Below are positions 1-7,382 of a stretch of 17,927 bases of DNA, one piece after another. The notes beneath the pieces were generated by a model. It did no database searches. It was not told the DNA's origin and saw nothing but the letters and a program-made list of their open reading frames with translations. Numbering within the stretch: position 1 is the stretch's first letter; the number at the start of each line of letters is the position of its first letter. The translations under genes and the position numbers were made by a program. Source of the stretch: Oxalobacter formigenes (GTDB taxonomy: Bacteria; Pseudomonadota; Gammaproteobacteria; Burkholderiales; Burkholderiaceae_D); NCBI GenBank assembly GCA_019424645.1, contig JAHYZB010000009.1, positions 1-17,927 of the forward strand, written 5' to 3'.

Positions 1-21
1 AAGGAAACGAAGATCAAGTAG
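1..21 (+). CDS. 3' end of an upstream gene (partial)
   Basis: The first 21 bases read as KETKIK followed by a TAG stop in frame 1, and a strong terminator begins about 20 bp later. A lysine-rich tail ending just before a terminator is what the end of a plus-strand gene looks like. Too little is visible to name the protein. Another frame is also open across this short stretch, so the reading rests mainly on the position of the terminator. Confidence 0.4.
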   Translation, partial: KETKIK

Positions 22-42
22 GTCTTCACCGCTTTCTTATGC

Positions 43-72
43 AAAAAGCCGACATGAAATGTCGGCTTTTTT
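43..72. terminator. Bidirectional intrinsic terminator
   Basis: A perfect 13-bp stem (43-55 with 59-71) has a GAA loop and a GC-rich core GCCGACAT/ATGTCGGC. It is flanked by A-runs on the left and T-runs on the right, so it gives a 3' U-tract on both strands. It would end the plus-strand gene that stops at 21 and the minus-strand DUF2239 gene that stops at 98. Confidence 0.85.
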
Positions 73-97
73 GTTTATGCTTGCCTCGAAAAGTGAT

Positions 98-718
98 TTA
101 ATCATTATCCTTAATCGTGGCATCTATGGCACTGACCAAAGATAAGATGTGATCCCTGACATCACGAGGCCATTCTTCGATATGCTGTCTGAATTGGTCG
201 ATATTCTCCGCAAACAAAGCCCGGGAAGCTTCTTCAAACCCCTGCTCGTTTCCTGCCATTGCCACCATGAACTTGTAAGCCGCTTCCTGTACCTGACGCA
301 TCCGGTCTGTTTCCGTTCCCGCACGCAAGGCATGCTCGACCAGTTTGCGCAGTGTCACCGACGCCCCTCCCGGTTGTGTTGCAAGCCATTCCCAATGCCT
401 CGGCAACAAGGTGACTTCACGCGGAACCACACCCAACTTAGGTCTTCCTGCCCCCTGTTTGACAGGCACCTTCAGCGTTGAACCGGTTTCTTTTTCCTGT
501 CTATTGCCAACAGGCAAACAGGCAATAACGTCAGCTAAAGAACCCCGAAAATCTATTTCGATAACAGCACTCGTTTTCGTATCGAAAACGAGAACAGACG
601 CCAAAGGGTTTGAATCGATAAAACATTTGACTCGTCTCACTACGTTTTCCGGCAGACCTGACGCGATACAGCTATCGCCGGAAAAGGCGATCCATTGTGA
701 AAGAGAAGATTGATACAT
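98..718 (-). CDS. DUF2239 family protein
   Basis: This is a 206-residue soluble protein with no signal peptide or membrane segment. I recognise it as DUF2239 from the conserved central block at residues 90-127: GRPKLGVV, then REVTLLPRHWEWL, then QPGGASVTLRKLV. Further family-like stretches follow, AAYKFMVAMAG (146-156) and FEEASRALFA (161-170). The N-terminal half (about 1-70) is a separate segment with SVLVFDTKTS and IEIDFRGSLADV. The family has no established function that I know of. The central block, with GRP and a helix-rich tail, could be a nucleic-acid-binding fold, but this is inference. The start is well supported: AGAGGA lies 6 bp before the ATG. It is the last gene before the terminator at 43-72 and follows moaD after a 102-bp gap that contains a striking palindrome, so it may have its own promoter and regulation. 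Confidence 0.85.
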   Translation of the reverse strand: MYQSSLSQWIAFSGDSCIASGLPENVVRRVKCFIDSNPLASVLVFDTKTSAVIEIDFRGSLADVIACLPVGNRQEKETGSTLKVPVKQGAGRPKLGVVPREVTLLPRHWEWLATQPGGASVTLRKLVEHALRAGTETDRMRQVQEAAYKFMVAMAGNEQGFEEASRALFAENIDQFRQHIEEWPRDVRDHILSLVSAIDATIKDND

Positions 719-749
719 CTGCGATCCTCTTCATGTAAAATGAAAAGTG

Positions 750-797
750 TATTTTACCCGGATAATATTATTAGTACAATATTATCCGGGTAAAATA
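750..797. repeat. Perfect 20-bp inverted repeat, probable operator
   Basis: Arms 750-769 and 778-797 are exact reverse complements around an 8-bp spacer (ATTAGTAC). Each arm holds its own smaller dyad of the form TAYCCGGRTA (755-764 and 783-792), 28 bp centre to centre. There is no T-run after either arm, so it is a poor intrinsic terminator. It sits 31 bp upstream of the DUF2239 start codon and contains TAATAT boxes that could serve as a -10, so an operator overlapping a promoter is the best reading. The regulator cannot be identified from this window. Confidence 0.75.
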
Positions 798-820
798 AAG
801 CAAATGCCTGAATGCAGAGT

Positions 821-1075
821 TTACCCCCCGGTGACCGGAGGGAAGAAAGCGACTTCACATCCTTCGGTCACTTCCGTATCAGGCTTTGCCATTTGTAACT
901 GACAAGCCATTTTCAACTGTCCGGCAGACAATACGTCAGACCAGACGCTTCCTCTTTGCATGAGAAAAAGCCGAACGCCGTCAACAGTTTCAACATCATC
1001 AGGTAGTATCACCCATTCTTCTGCAACACCGAGTTTTTCCCTGACACTGGCAAAATAACGCAATCTAATTTTCAT
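821..1075 (-). CDS. moaD: Molybdopterin synthase sulfur carrier subunit MoaD
   Basis: This 84-residue protein has the ubiquitin-like beta-grasp pattern: it opens MKIRLRYFASVRE and ends with the diglycine tail PPVTGG. In the family the terminal glycine is adenylated by MoeB, converted to a thiocarboxylate, and used by the MoaD-MoaE complex to put sulfur onto cyclic pyranopterin monophosphate during molybdenum cofactor synthesis in the cytoplasm. Length and C-terminus are normal. Its ATG overlaps the moeA stop by one base (TGATG), so translation is probably coupled. The large subunit gene moaE, often next in related bacteria, does not follow; DUF2239 does. Confidence 0.93.
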   Translation of the reverse strand: MKIRLRYFASVREKLGVAEEWVILPDDVETVDGVRLFLMQRGSVWSDVLSAGQLKMACQLQMAKPDTEVTEGCEVAFFPPVTGG

Positions 1076-2298
1076 CAGTTCAACAATTCACTGAAAGGAA
1101 TGAAACGGACAAAGTCACCCATTTTGACAGGCTGTCCTGGTGGATTATCGATCAGGCCATCTCCCCAGACTGTTGAAGACATCACGCCTGATCCCTGATT
1201 GCCGAAAGGTTCGAGTCCTCCGGCTTCGTTCAATCTGACTCTTAAAAATTCGTTCCGTTCATCGGGATTATCCAGCATGAAATCTGCACGAAGCGAAAAA
1301 GACTTTGGAAACACATCTTCCACTCCCTGCATCCGCAAAAGAAACGGCCGAACGAAAAGCAGGAAAATGACAAAGCTGGAAACAGGATTACCCGGCAAGC
1401 CGATAATGGGAGTGGAACGGGAATGCATGGTGGAACGCTCGTCAATTTCACCGAAAACAAGCGGTTTTCCCGGTTTGACCGCCACGCGCCAGAAATGCAA
1501 ACGTCCCTGCGATTCGATAGCCGGTTTGATATGATCTTCTTCTCCAACGGAAACACCGCCGGATGTGAGGATCAGGTCATGTCCCGCCATTGCCGCTTCG
1601 GCAAGCGCGGCCTGTGTCGCCTTGAGATTGTCGGCGATAATGCCGAAATCCGTTACGTCACACCCGAGATTTTCAAGCAGTGCCCGCAAAGTATAACGAT
1701 TGGAGTTGTAAATTTTCCCCGGGGTCAACGATTCACCCTGCATAACCAGCTCGTCACCAGTTGACATCAATGCCACTTTCAGGCGACGGGTAACCGGAAG
1801 ATGCACCAGACCGACAGAGGCGGCAATGCCAAGATGTTGCGCCTGCAATCGGGTTCCTTTTTCCAGGACAAGATCACCCTTTTCGAGATCTTCTCCACGA
1901 TACCGGACCGATTCGCCTTTTTTCTCCGGAAAACGTGTAAACCTCAAGTGGTCTCCATCGACTTCACACCATTCCTGCCGGATAACCGTGTCGGCGCCTT
2001 CAGGTATGGGAGCCCCGGTAAATATACGTGCCGCTTCACCACTTTGCAGTTTCACGCCTGTCTGTCCGGCAGGAACTCTTTGCCTGACAGTCAACACTGT
2101 TCCGATCCCATTGAGATCGGAAAAACAAATGGCATAGCCGTCCATGGCAGCGTTATCGGCATTCGGAACATCGATTCCGGAATACTGCGACTCTGCCAGA
2201 ACGCGTCCCGTCGCGTTTGAAATGGCGACCGTTTCCAACTCTTGAACCTGTTCGGCCATTTCAAGCAAACTATCCAGTGCATCATTAACTGTCAACAT
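1075..2298 (-). CDS. moeA: Molybdopterin molybdenumtransferase MoeA
   Basis: MoeA inserts molybdate into adenylated molybdopterin, a late step of cofactor synthesis. The 407-residue product shows the family signatures in order: DNAAMDGYA (48-56), FTGAPIPEGADTV (93-105), the MoCF-biosynthesis motif TSGGVSVGEEDH (245-256) and GLPGNPVSSF (300-309), followed by the C-terminal beta-barrel domain. There is a short extra loop (DERSTMHSRST, 286-296) before the GLPGNP motif. I start it at the ATG at 2298 (MLTVNDALDSLLEM). An AGGAGG lies 12 bp upstream, and the length then matches the usual ~410 residues. An in-frame TTG at 2340 would add 14 unconserved residues and has no ribosome-binding site. It lies 63 bp downstream of thrC and overlaps moaD by one base, indicating one transcript. 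Confidence 0.94.
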   Translation of the reverse strand: MLTVNDALDSLLEMAEQVQELETVAISNATGRVLAESQYSGIDVPNADNAAMDGYAICFSDLNGIGTVLTVRQRVPAGQTGVKLQSGEAARIFTGAPIPEGADTVIRQEWCEVDGDHLRFTRFPEKKGESVRYRGEDLEKGDLVLEKGTRLQAQHLGIAASVGLVHLPVTRRLKVALMSTGDELVMQGESLTPGKIYNSNRYTLRALLENLGCDVTDFGIIADNLKATQAALAEAAMAGHDLILTSGGVSVGEEDHIKPAIESQGRLHFWRVAVKPGKPLVFGEIDERSTMHSRSTPIIGLPGNPVSSFVIFLLFVRPFLLRMQGVEDVFPKSFSLRADFMLDNPDERNEFLRVRLNEAGGLEPFGNQGSGVMSSTVWGDGLIDNPPGQPVKMGDFVRFIPFSELLN

Positions 2299-2361
2299 GT
2301 CAGGTCCGTCCCTCCTGTTTCGTTCAAGTCGGAAAAACAATCGGAAACTTTGACAAAAAAA

Positions 2362-3831
2362 TCAAAGTCCCGTTCGTACCGCAATAAACTCTTTGACCTT
2401 TTCCGCATCAGCAGGCATAACGGTGAAACGTTGTGGCAAGTCCTCGATCTTCTCAAAACCGTCCGGCCTCTCGGCATTCCTGCCCAACGCTTCGAAAATC
2501 GTTTCATTGAATTTCGCTGCCTGAGCCGTTTCCAGCACGATCATCGGAATCCCTTTTTGCTGATGTTCGCGCGCCACTTTCAGGCCATCCGCCGTATGGG
2601 TATCAATCATGATTCCGTACTCCTTCTGTACGAAACGGATCGTTTCCAGACGGTTTGCATGAGTGGATTTACCGGATTCAAAACCGAAACTGCCGACTTG
2701 CGCGAACTCGTCGCCATCGCTGCCCGGCTTGCCGGACAGGTCAAAAAAGCCTTTGGATTCGATCTGTTTGAACAGTCTGTTGACGCGAACACTGTCTTTA
2801 CCGAGCAAATCGTAAACGAAACGTTCGAAATTGGAAGCTTTAGAAATATCCATCGACGGACTGCTGGTATGCCAGGTTTCTGCCGATTTGCGCACGCGAT
2901 AAATACCTGTCCGGAAAAATTCATCCAGAACGTCGTTTTCATTGGTTGCCACAACCAGCCTGTCGATCGGCAACCCCATCATACGTGCGATATGTCCTGC
3001 ACACACATTCCCGAAATTGCCGGATGGAACGGTAAACGACACTTTCTGTTCACTGTTTTGTGTCGCCAGCAGATAGGCACGGAAGTAATAAATCACCTGA
3101 GCCACGACACGTGCCCAGTTGATCGAGTTGACCGTGCCGATTTTCTGGCGCGCCTTGTATTCCAGATCGTTGGAAACAGCCTTCACGATATCCTGACAAT
3201 CGTCGAATACCCCTTCGATAGCGATATTGAAAATATTCGGGTCCTGCAGACTGAACATCTGTGCCGTCTGGAAAGCACTCATTTTCTGATGAGGTGACAA
3301 CATGAACACCCGAATGCCCTTCTTGCCTTTCATCGCATATTCAGCGGCACTCCCTGTATCACCTGAGGTTGCTCCCAGAATATTCAATTCGGCATTCTGG
3401 CGGCTCAATTCGTATTCGAAAAGATTACCGAGCATTTGCATTGCCATGTCCTTGAACGCCAGAGTCGGGCCATTCGACAGTCCAAGCAGCATGAGCTTTT
3501 TGCCATCTTTTTCTTCCAGCAGGCGCAAAGGTGTAATCGCATCCCTTGAATCACCGGGACGGACGTTTTTATAGACTTCGGACGTATAGGTTTTCTCGAC
3601 CAGCGCTTTCAGGTCCGCCTCGGGAATATCGTCCGCAAATTTTTTGAGAATCCCGAAAGCGAGACCGGCATAAGACAGGGAACGCCAGGAATCCAGTTCT
3701 GCCTTCGTCACTGACGGATAGGTATCCGGCATATACAGGCCGCCGTCAGGGGCCAGCCCTTCGAGCAGGATTTTGGAAAAAGAGCGTTTTGCTCCATTTT
3801 TGTCTTGTGCGCGAGTCGAAACGTATTGCAT
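2362..3831 (-). CDS. thrC: Threonine synthase
   Basis: This PLP enzyme converts O-phosphohomoserine to threonine and phosphate. The product is 489 residues, the long class of threonine synthase. Visible landmarks are the N-terminal MQYVSTR, GLAPDGGLYMPD (26-36), the PLP lysine in GPTLAFKD (K127), the ATSGDTGSAA segment (154-163) that binds cofactor or substrate, and PSGNFGNVCAG further on. I chose the ATG at 3831 because related proteins begin MxYxSTR; an ATG at 3840 would add MVR, and neither has a clear ribosome-binding site. The homoserine dehydrogenase gene hom, often just upstream in Burkholderiales, is absent here: the next gene, nadE, diverges. thrC heads the thrC-moeA-moaD cluster. 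Confidence 0.96.
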   Translation of the reverse strand: MQYVSTRAQDKNGAKRSFSKILLEGLAPDGGLYMPDTYPSVTKAELDSWRSLSYAGLAFGILKKFADDIPEADLKALVEKTYTSEVYKNVRPGDSRDAITPLRLLEEKDGKKLMLLGLSNGPTLAFKDMAMQMLGNLFEYELSRQNAELNILGATSGDTGSAAEYAMKGKKGIRVFMLSPHQKMSAFQTAQMFSLQDPNIFNIAIEGVFDDCQDIVKAVSNDLEYKARQKIGTVNSINWARVVAQVIYYFRAYLLATQNSEQKVSFTVPSGNFGNVCAGHIARMMGLPIDRLVVATNENDVLDEFFRTGIYRVRKSAETWHTSSPSMDISKASNFERFVYDLLGKDSVRVNRLFKQIESKGFFDLSGKPGSDGDEFAQVGSFGFESGKSTHANRLETIRFVQKEYGIMIDTHTADGLKVAREHQQKGIPMIVLETAQAAKFNETIFEALGRNAERPDGFEKIEDLPQRFTVMPADAEKVKEFIAVRTGL

Positions 3832-3869
3832 ACGAACCATTTACTAAATTCAGCAGTTGAACAAGGCCG

Positions 3870-3897
3870 ACAATACAAAATAACGGTTTACAAACAA
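3870..3897 (-). promoter_or_regulatory. Candidate sigma-70 promoter for thrC
   Basis: On the minus strand TTGTTT (3897-3892) and TATTGT (3875-3870) are separated by 16 bp, placing a start site near 3863, about 32 bp before the thrC ATG. Both boxes depart from consensus and the region is AT-rich, so this is tentative. Confidence 0.3.
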
Positions 3898-4067
3898 CAA
3901 ACCGCAAACAATCGACCCAACGAGATTTGACATTGTAACCAAATTCCACGGCCTTAGACATTCACATGAACATTTCGTCTATCATTTGGGAAAAGGATCG
4001 AACATGAAATTGGAAAAAGTTATATGCTATTCTCCGTAGTTTCATCGGATGCCACTCATTTATTTGA

Positions 4068-5690
4068 ATGAATATTATGTCTCCCAAAGTCGCCATCGCC
4101 CAAATCAACAGTACCGTCGGAGATCTGTCCGGCAATCGCGAACGAATTGCGGAATTCGCCCGGAAGGCGGCTGCACTCGGAGCCGATATCGTCCTGACAC
4201 CGGAACTTTCGCTGACCGGCTACCCTCCTGAAGACCTGCTTTTGCAGCACAGTTTTCATTCTTCCACACAACTGGAACTGGACAGGCTTAAAAACGAACT
4301 GGCCGATCTTGACAACGTATTTGTACTGGTAGGCCATCATCTGATCCAGAGTGGCCTGTGTTACAACGCCTGTTCCATTCTGGTAAACGGCACCATCATC
4401 GGTACCTATTTCAAACAGGAATTGCCGAATTACACCGTTTTTGACGAAAAAAGATATTTTGCACCGGGCAATGAACCGCTCGTGTTCAAGGTCAAAGGTG
4501 TCTGTTTCGGAATCGGCATTTGCGAAGACGTCTGGTTTCCATTGCCATCGCAAAAAGCACGTGCAGCCGGAGCGGATGTCATGCTTGTCCTGAACAGTTC
4601 GCCATACCACATGGGGAAAATGCACCAGCGTCCCGTTATCATCCGCCAGAATGTCGTCAGCCAGGGCATGTCTGCAATCTACACCAATCTGGTCGGCGGT
4701 CAGGACGAACTTGTCTTCGATGGCTGCTCATTTGCGATGAATTCAGACGGAAAAATCTGCGCCCAGTTAAAACAGTGCGAAGAAGACCTTGAAATTATCT
4801 CCTTCGACAACAAACAGCCCGTTAATGGCCGCATTGAAGAAAGCCTGACAGTAGAAAGCGAAGTTTACAAGGCGCTTGTCATGGGCGTTCGCGACTATGT
4901 CTGTAAAAACGGTTTTCCCGGTGTCATCATAGGCCTGTCAGGAGGTGTTGATTCCGCACTGGTTCTGGCAATCGCCGTCGATGCACTCGGACCTGAAAAA
5001 GTCCGTGCCGTCATGATGCCGTCCCCCTATACCAGCGACATCTCGCGAATCGATGCCAGTGACATGGCTGGGAGGTTAAAGGTCGTCTACGACGAAATTC
5101 CGATTTCCGACTGTTTCTCGTCATTTTTGAGTACACTGGCACCACAGTTCAATAATCTTCCCGAAGATTCAACCGAAGAAAACCTTCAGGCACGCATTCG
5201 CGGAACCCTGCTCATGGCGCTTTCAAACAAATTCGGTTCCATCGTCCTGACAACTGGCAACAAGAGTGAAATGGCGGTTGGATACTGTACTCTATACGGA
5301 GATATGGCCGGTGGATTCGCCGTCATCAAGGATATCTACAAAACACTGGTCTATCGGCTCTGCCACTACCGCAATTCGATCTCGGACATCATTCCGGAAA
5401 GAATGCTGACCCGTGCGCCGACGGCCGAACTGAAACCGAACCAGTTCGATCAGGACACCCTGCCGCCGTATGAAGTGCTGGATACTATCGTCAAAATGTT
5501 CATGGAAGACAACCGGAGTGTGGGTGAAATCGTCAAAAACGGCTACAACACCGCCGTCGTGGAACGAATCGTCCGCCTCATGCGCATCAACGAATACAAA
5601 CGGCGTCAGGCACCAATCGGCATCCGGATCACACCGCGTGGTTTCGGACGCGACTGGCGATGCCCGATCACATCGAAATATCGCGATTGA
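4068..5690 (+). CDS. nadE: Glutamine-dependent NAD+ synthetase
   Basis: This enzyme amidates deamido-NAD+ to NAD+ with ATP, taking ammonia from glutamine. The 540-residue chain has two domains. The N-terminal nitrilase-type glutaminase (about 1-270) carries the catalytic triad Glu46 (TPELSLTGYPPED), Lys116 (YFKQELPNY) and Cys152 (GICEDVWFP). The C-terminal synthetase has the pyrophosphate-binding loop SGGVDS (291-296), TTGNKSE, and ends NEYKRRQAP...DWRCPITSKYRD. Presence of the glutaminase domain marks it as glutamine-using rather than the short ammonia-dependent form. The start is ATG at 4068 or at 4077 (MSPKVAIAQ); neither has a strong ribosome-binding site, and conservation begins at VAIAQIN. 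It is divergent from thrC and 74 bp upstream of glnB, a linkage known in Herbaspirillum. Confidence 0.96.
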   Translation: MNIMSPKVAIAQINSTVGDLSGNRERIAEFARKAAALGADIVLTPELSLTGYPPEDLLLQHSFHSSTQLELDRLKNELADLDNVFVLVGHHLIQSGLCYNACSILVNGTIIGTYFKQELPNYTVFDEKRYFAPGNEPLVFKVKGVCFGIGICEDVWFPLPSQKARAAGADVMLVLNSSPYHMGKMHQRPVIIRQNVVSQGMSAIYTNLVGGQDELVFDGCSFAMNSDGKICAQLKQCEEDLEIISFDNKQPVNGRIEESLTVESEVYKALVMGVRDYVCKNGFPGVIIGLSGGVDSALVLAIAVDALGPEKVRAVMMPSPYTSDISRIDASDMAGRLKVVYDEIPISDCFSSFLSTLAPQFNNLPEDSTEENLQARIRGTLLMALSNKFGSIVLTTGNKSEMAVGYCTLYGDMAGGFAVIKDIYKTLVYRLCHYRNSISDIIPERMLTRAPTAELKPNQFDQDTLPPYEVLDTIVKMFMEDNRSVGEIVKNGYNTAVVERIVRLMRINEYKRRQAPIGIRITPRGFGRDWRCPITSKYRD

Positions 5691-5704
5691 ACAAAATGTT
5701 TTAA

Positions 5705-6103
<399 letters not shown>

Positions 6104-6128
6104 ATTCCACCTGCCAATGAACATGATG

Positions 6129-6157
6129 AAAAAGGGGAGCCATCGGCTCCCCTTTTT
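6129..6157 (+). terminator. Intrinsic terminator after glnB
   Basis: A 13-bp perfect stem (6129-6141 with 6145-6157) has core GGGGAGCC/GGCTCCCC, an ATC loop, and a terminal T-run. It starts 26 bp after the glnB stop. The A-run on the left arm means it could also act on the minus-strand GNAT gene that ends at 6180. Confidence 0.9.
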
Positions 6158-6179
6158 CGCATTTAAAAACGATCAACGA

Positions 6180-6764
6180 TCAATTCAGGTATTTTTTGAA
6201 AATATACGTATCGAGACATCCGATATCGACTGATGTTTTATTCTCAAACCGTTCCAGTATTTCAAAACCGTTCTTTTCGTACCAAGAATAATTGCACGTT
6301 ACGTCCGCCCACAGGAAAATGTTTTCAACAGCATTTTTCCTGCAAAGCTGCTCGAAGCTGGTCAACAGTTTCCGCCCTGTTCCACCGCCCTTGCTCATGA
6401 ACAGGTTCATCATGATATCCCCATCCTTCATGTATTTTTTAACGGCAGAACCGTTTCTGGAAAGATAGTCGCGATATTCCAGCGCGACCTCTTTTTCTTC
6501 AGATGAAAAACGGCAAAGCGTGTTTTCAAACCAGCTTTTGCAAGCGGCCCGATCCGTTTTGAAACCGGCCAGCAAAAAGGCATCCAGCGACTGGTCGACC
6601 AGACTGAAAGAATACTGGCGGTTCGTATCGTAGTAACGGACCATGTATTCATGGATGAAGCGGTTCAAATCGTTTCCGACGCCATCGAGCTCATACGACC
6701 ATGTATCGTAAGCCATCTGGCCAGCGGCATGGACATCGGTTTCGTGAAACTTTCTGATAAGCAT
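6180..6764 (-). CDS. GNAT family N-acetyltransferase
   Basis: The 194-residue product looks like a GNAT acyltransferase, which moves an acetyl group from acetyl-CoA to an amine; the substrate is unknown. The acetyl-CoA loop is visible as LFMSKGGGTGRKLL (121-134), followed by a helix and strand (ENIFLWAD) and the late motif SWYEKNGFEIL (160-170), typical of the fold. The N-terminus MLIRKFHETDVHAAGQMAYDTW also suits the family. I start it at the ATG at 6764. A longer reading from the double ATG at 6806/6803 would add a cysteine-rich stretch translated from a hairpin and is unlikely. The chosen ATG sits right after a T-run with no clear ribosome-binding site. It lies downstream of the Sel1 lipoprotein gene on the same strand. 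Confidence 0.85.
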   Translation of the reverse strand: MLIRKFHETDVHAAGQMAYDTWSYELDGVGNDLNRFIHEYMVRYYDTNRQYSFSLVDQSLDAFLLAGFKTDRAACKSWFENTLCRFSSEEKEVALEYRDYLSRNGSAVKKYMKDGDIMMNLFMSKGGGTGRKLLTSFEQLCRKNAVENIFLWADVTCNYSWYEKNGFEILERFENKTSVDIGCLDTYIFKKYLN

Positions 6765-6798
6765 AAAAAAGCAGCGCCTGCATGGCAAACATGCAGGC
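6765..6798 (-). terminator. Possible terminator hairpin between the Sel1 and GNAT genes
   Basis: Arms 6776-6784 and 6790-6798 (GCCTGCATG/CATGCAGGC) form a perfect 9-bp stem with a 5-base loop. On the minus strand GCTGC and then six Ts (6770-6765) follow. The 5-base offset between stem and T-run is unusual. A small alternative hairpin, GCAG-GCG-CTGC, abuts the Ts directly. It could end the Sel1 transcript (stop at 6819) or attenuate read-through into the GNAT gene, whose ATG begins at the very next base. Confidence 0.45.
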
Positions 6799-6818
6799 AA
6801 CATCATTGAAAAAAATTA

Positions 6819-7268
6819 TTATTTTGAAGGAATGGTTTTTTTCGCTTCATCAGCGACTTTTCTGGCTTCTGTCTGTTGAACCGGTGTCATGACAGCATAT
6901 ATCGTTTCCGCTCCCGATTCGGACATCTTGTAATTCGGAGCAGAGACGCTGTACCACTTGTATGCCTGGATCGGATCGGCTCGCATGCCCAGACCCAATT
7001 CATACATCCTTCCAAGCATGTATTGGGCACGGACATGGCCTTTTTCAGCCGCGCGTTTCATCCACATGCCGCAAATCTGGTCGTCCTGATCAACGTTCTT
7101 CGCGCCACAATAGGCTTCTGCCAGTTCGACCATCGCTTCCACGTCGCCTTTTTCCGCCTTGGCTGTCAGCTTTCCAGTCATTTCCTGTCCCGTAGTACAC
7201 GCAGACAATACCCCGACAGAAACCAGAACCAGACTGACAGGAACCACTTTTTTCAGAAAAGAAAACAT
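6819..7268 (-). CDS. Sel1-repeat lipoprotein
   Basis: This 149-residue protein starts with a lipoprotein signal peptide: two lysines (6-7), a hydrophobic run of valines and leucines, and the lipobox LSAC with Cys24. It should be cleaved by signal peptidase II and membrane anchored. The mature part has Sel1-like repeats. One is degenerate (about 39-75) and one is clear: AAEKGHVRAQYMLGRMYELGLGMRADPIQAYKWYSVSA, read in pieces around 73-110. Such repeats form alpha-alpha hairpins that mediate protein contacts; the partner is not known here. AGAGGG lies 6 bp before the ATG. It is transcribed from 3' of the Smr gene after a 114-bp gap and may have its own promoter. Confidence 0.85.
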   Translation of the reverse strand: MFSFLKKVVPVSLVLVSVGVLSACTTGQEMTGKLTAKAEKGDVEAMVELAEAYCGAKNVDQDDQICGMWMKRAAEKGHVRAQYMLGRMYELGLGMRADPIQAYKWYSVSAPNYKMSESGAETIYAVMTPVQQTEARKVADEAKKTIPSK

Positions 7269-7382
7269 GAAAAACCCTCTTTATATACCTGAACAAATAT
7301 GAATCATTGGAAAACCGGCCAAACCGGCATAAAAAACAAGTATATCGGGTCAATGCTTTTCACACCAGCCTGTCAGGCCGCA

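Noticed and set aside
750..797. Fur box or intrinsic terminator
   Set aside because: GATAAT-like hexamers occur but not in the 19-bp Fur arrangement, and no T-run follows the stem on either strand, so an operator fits better.
2299..2340. Earlier TTG start for moeA
   Set aside because: It adds unconserved residues and has no ribosome-binding site, while the ATG at 2298 has AGGAGG upstream and restores the family length.
2242..3297. Long plus-strand open frame of 351 codons opposite thrC
   Set aside because: It lies antisense to a well-conserved threonine synthase, has no family features, and is a shadow of the opposite coding strand.
4056..4625. Minus-strand open frame of 189 codons opposite nadE
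   Set aside because: It overlaps the conserved glutaminase domain of nadE and shows no recognisable protein features.
6767..6806. Upstream ATG extension of the GNAT gene
   Set aside because: The added residues come from a hairpin sequence, are rich in cysteine, and do not resemble a GNAT N-terminus.
7286..7382. Terminator or repeat built on AACCGG copies after the Smr gene
   Set aside because: The copies are short direct repeats without a stable stem and U-tract, so no terminator is called.
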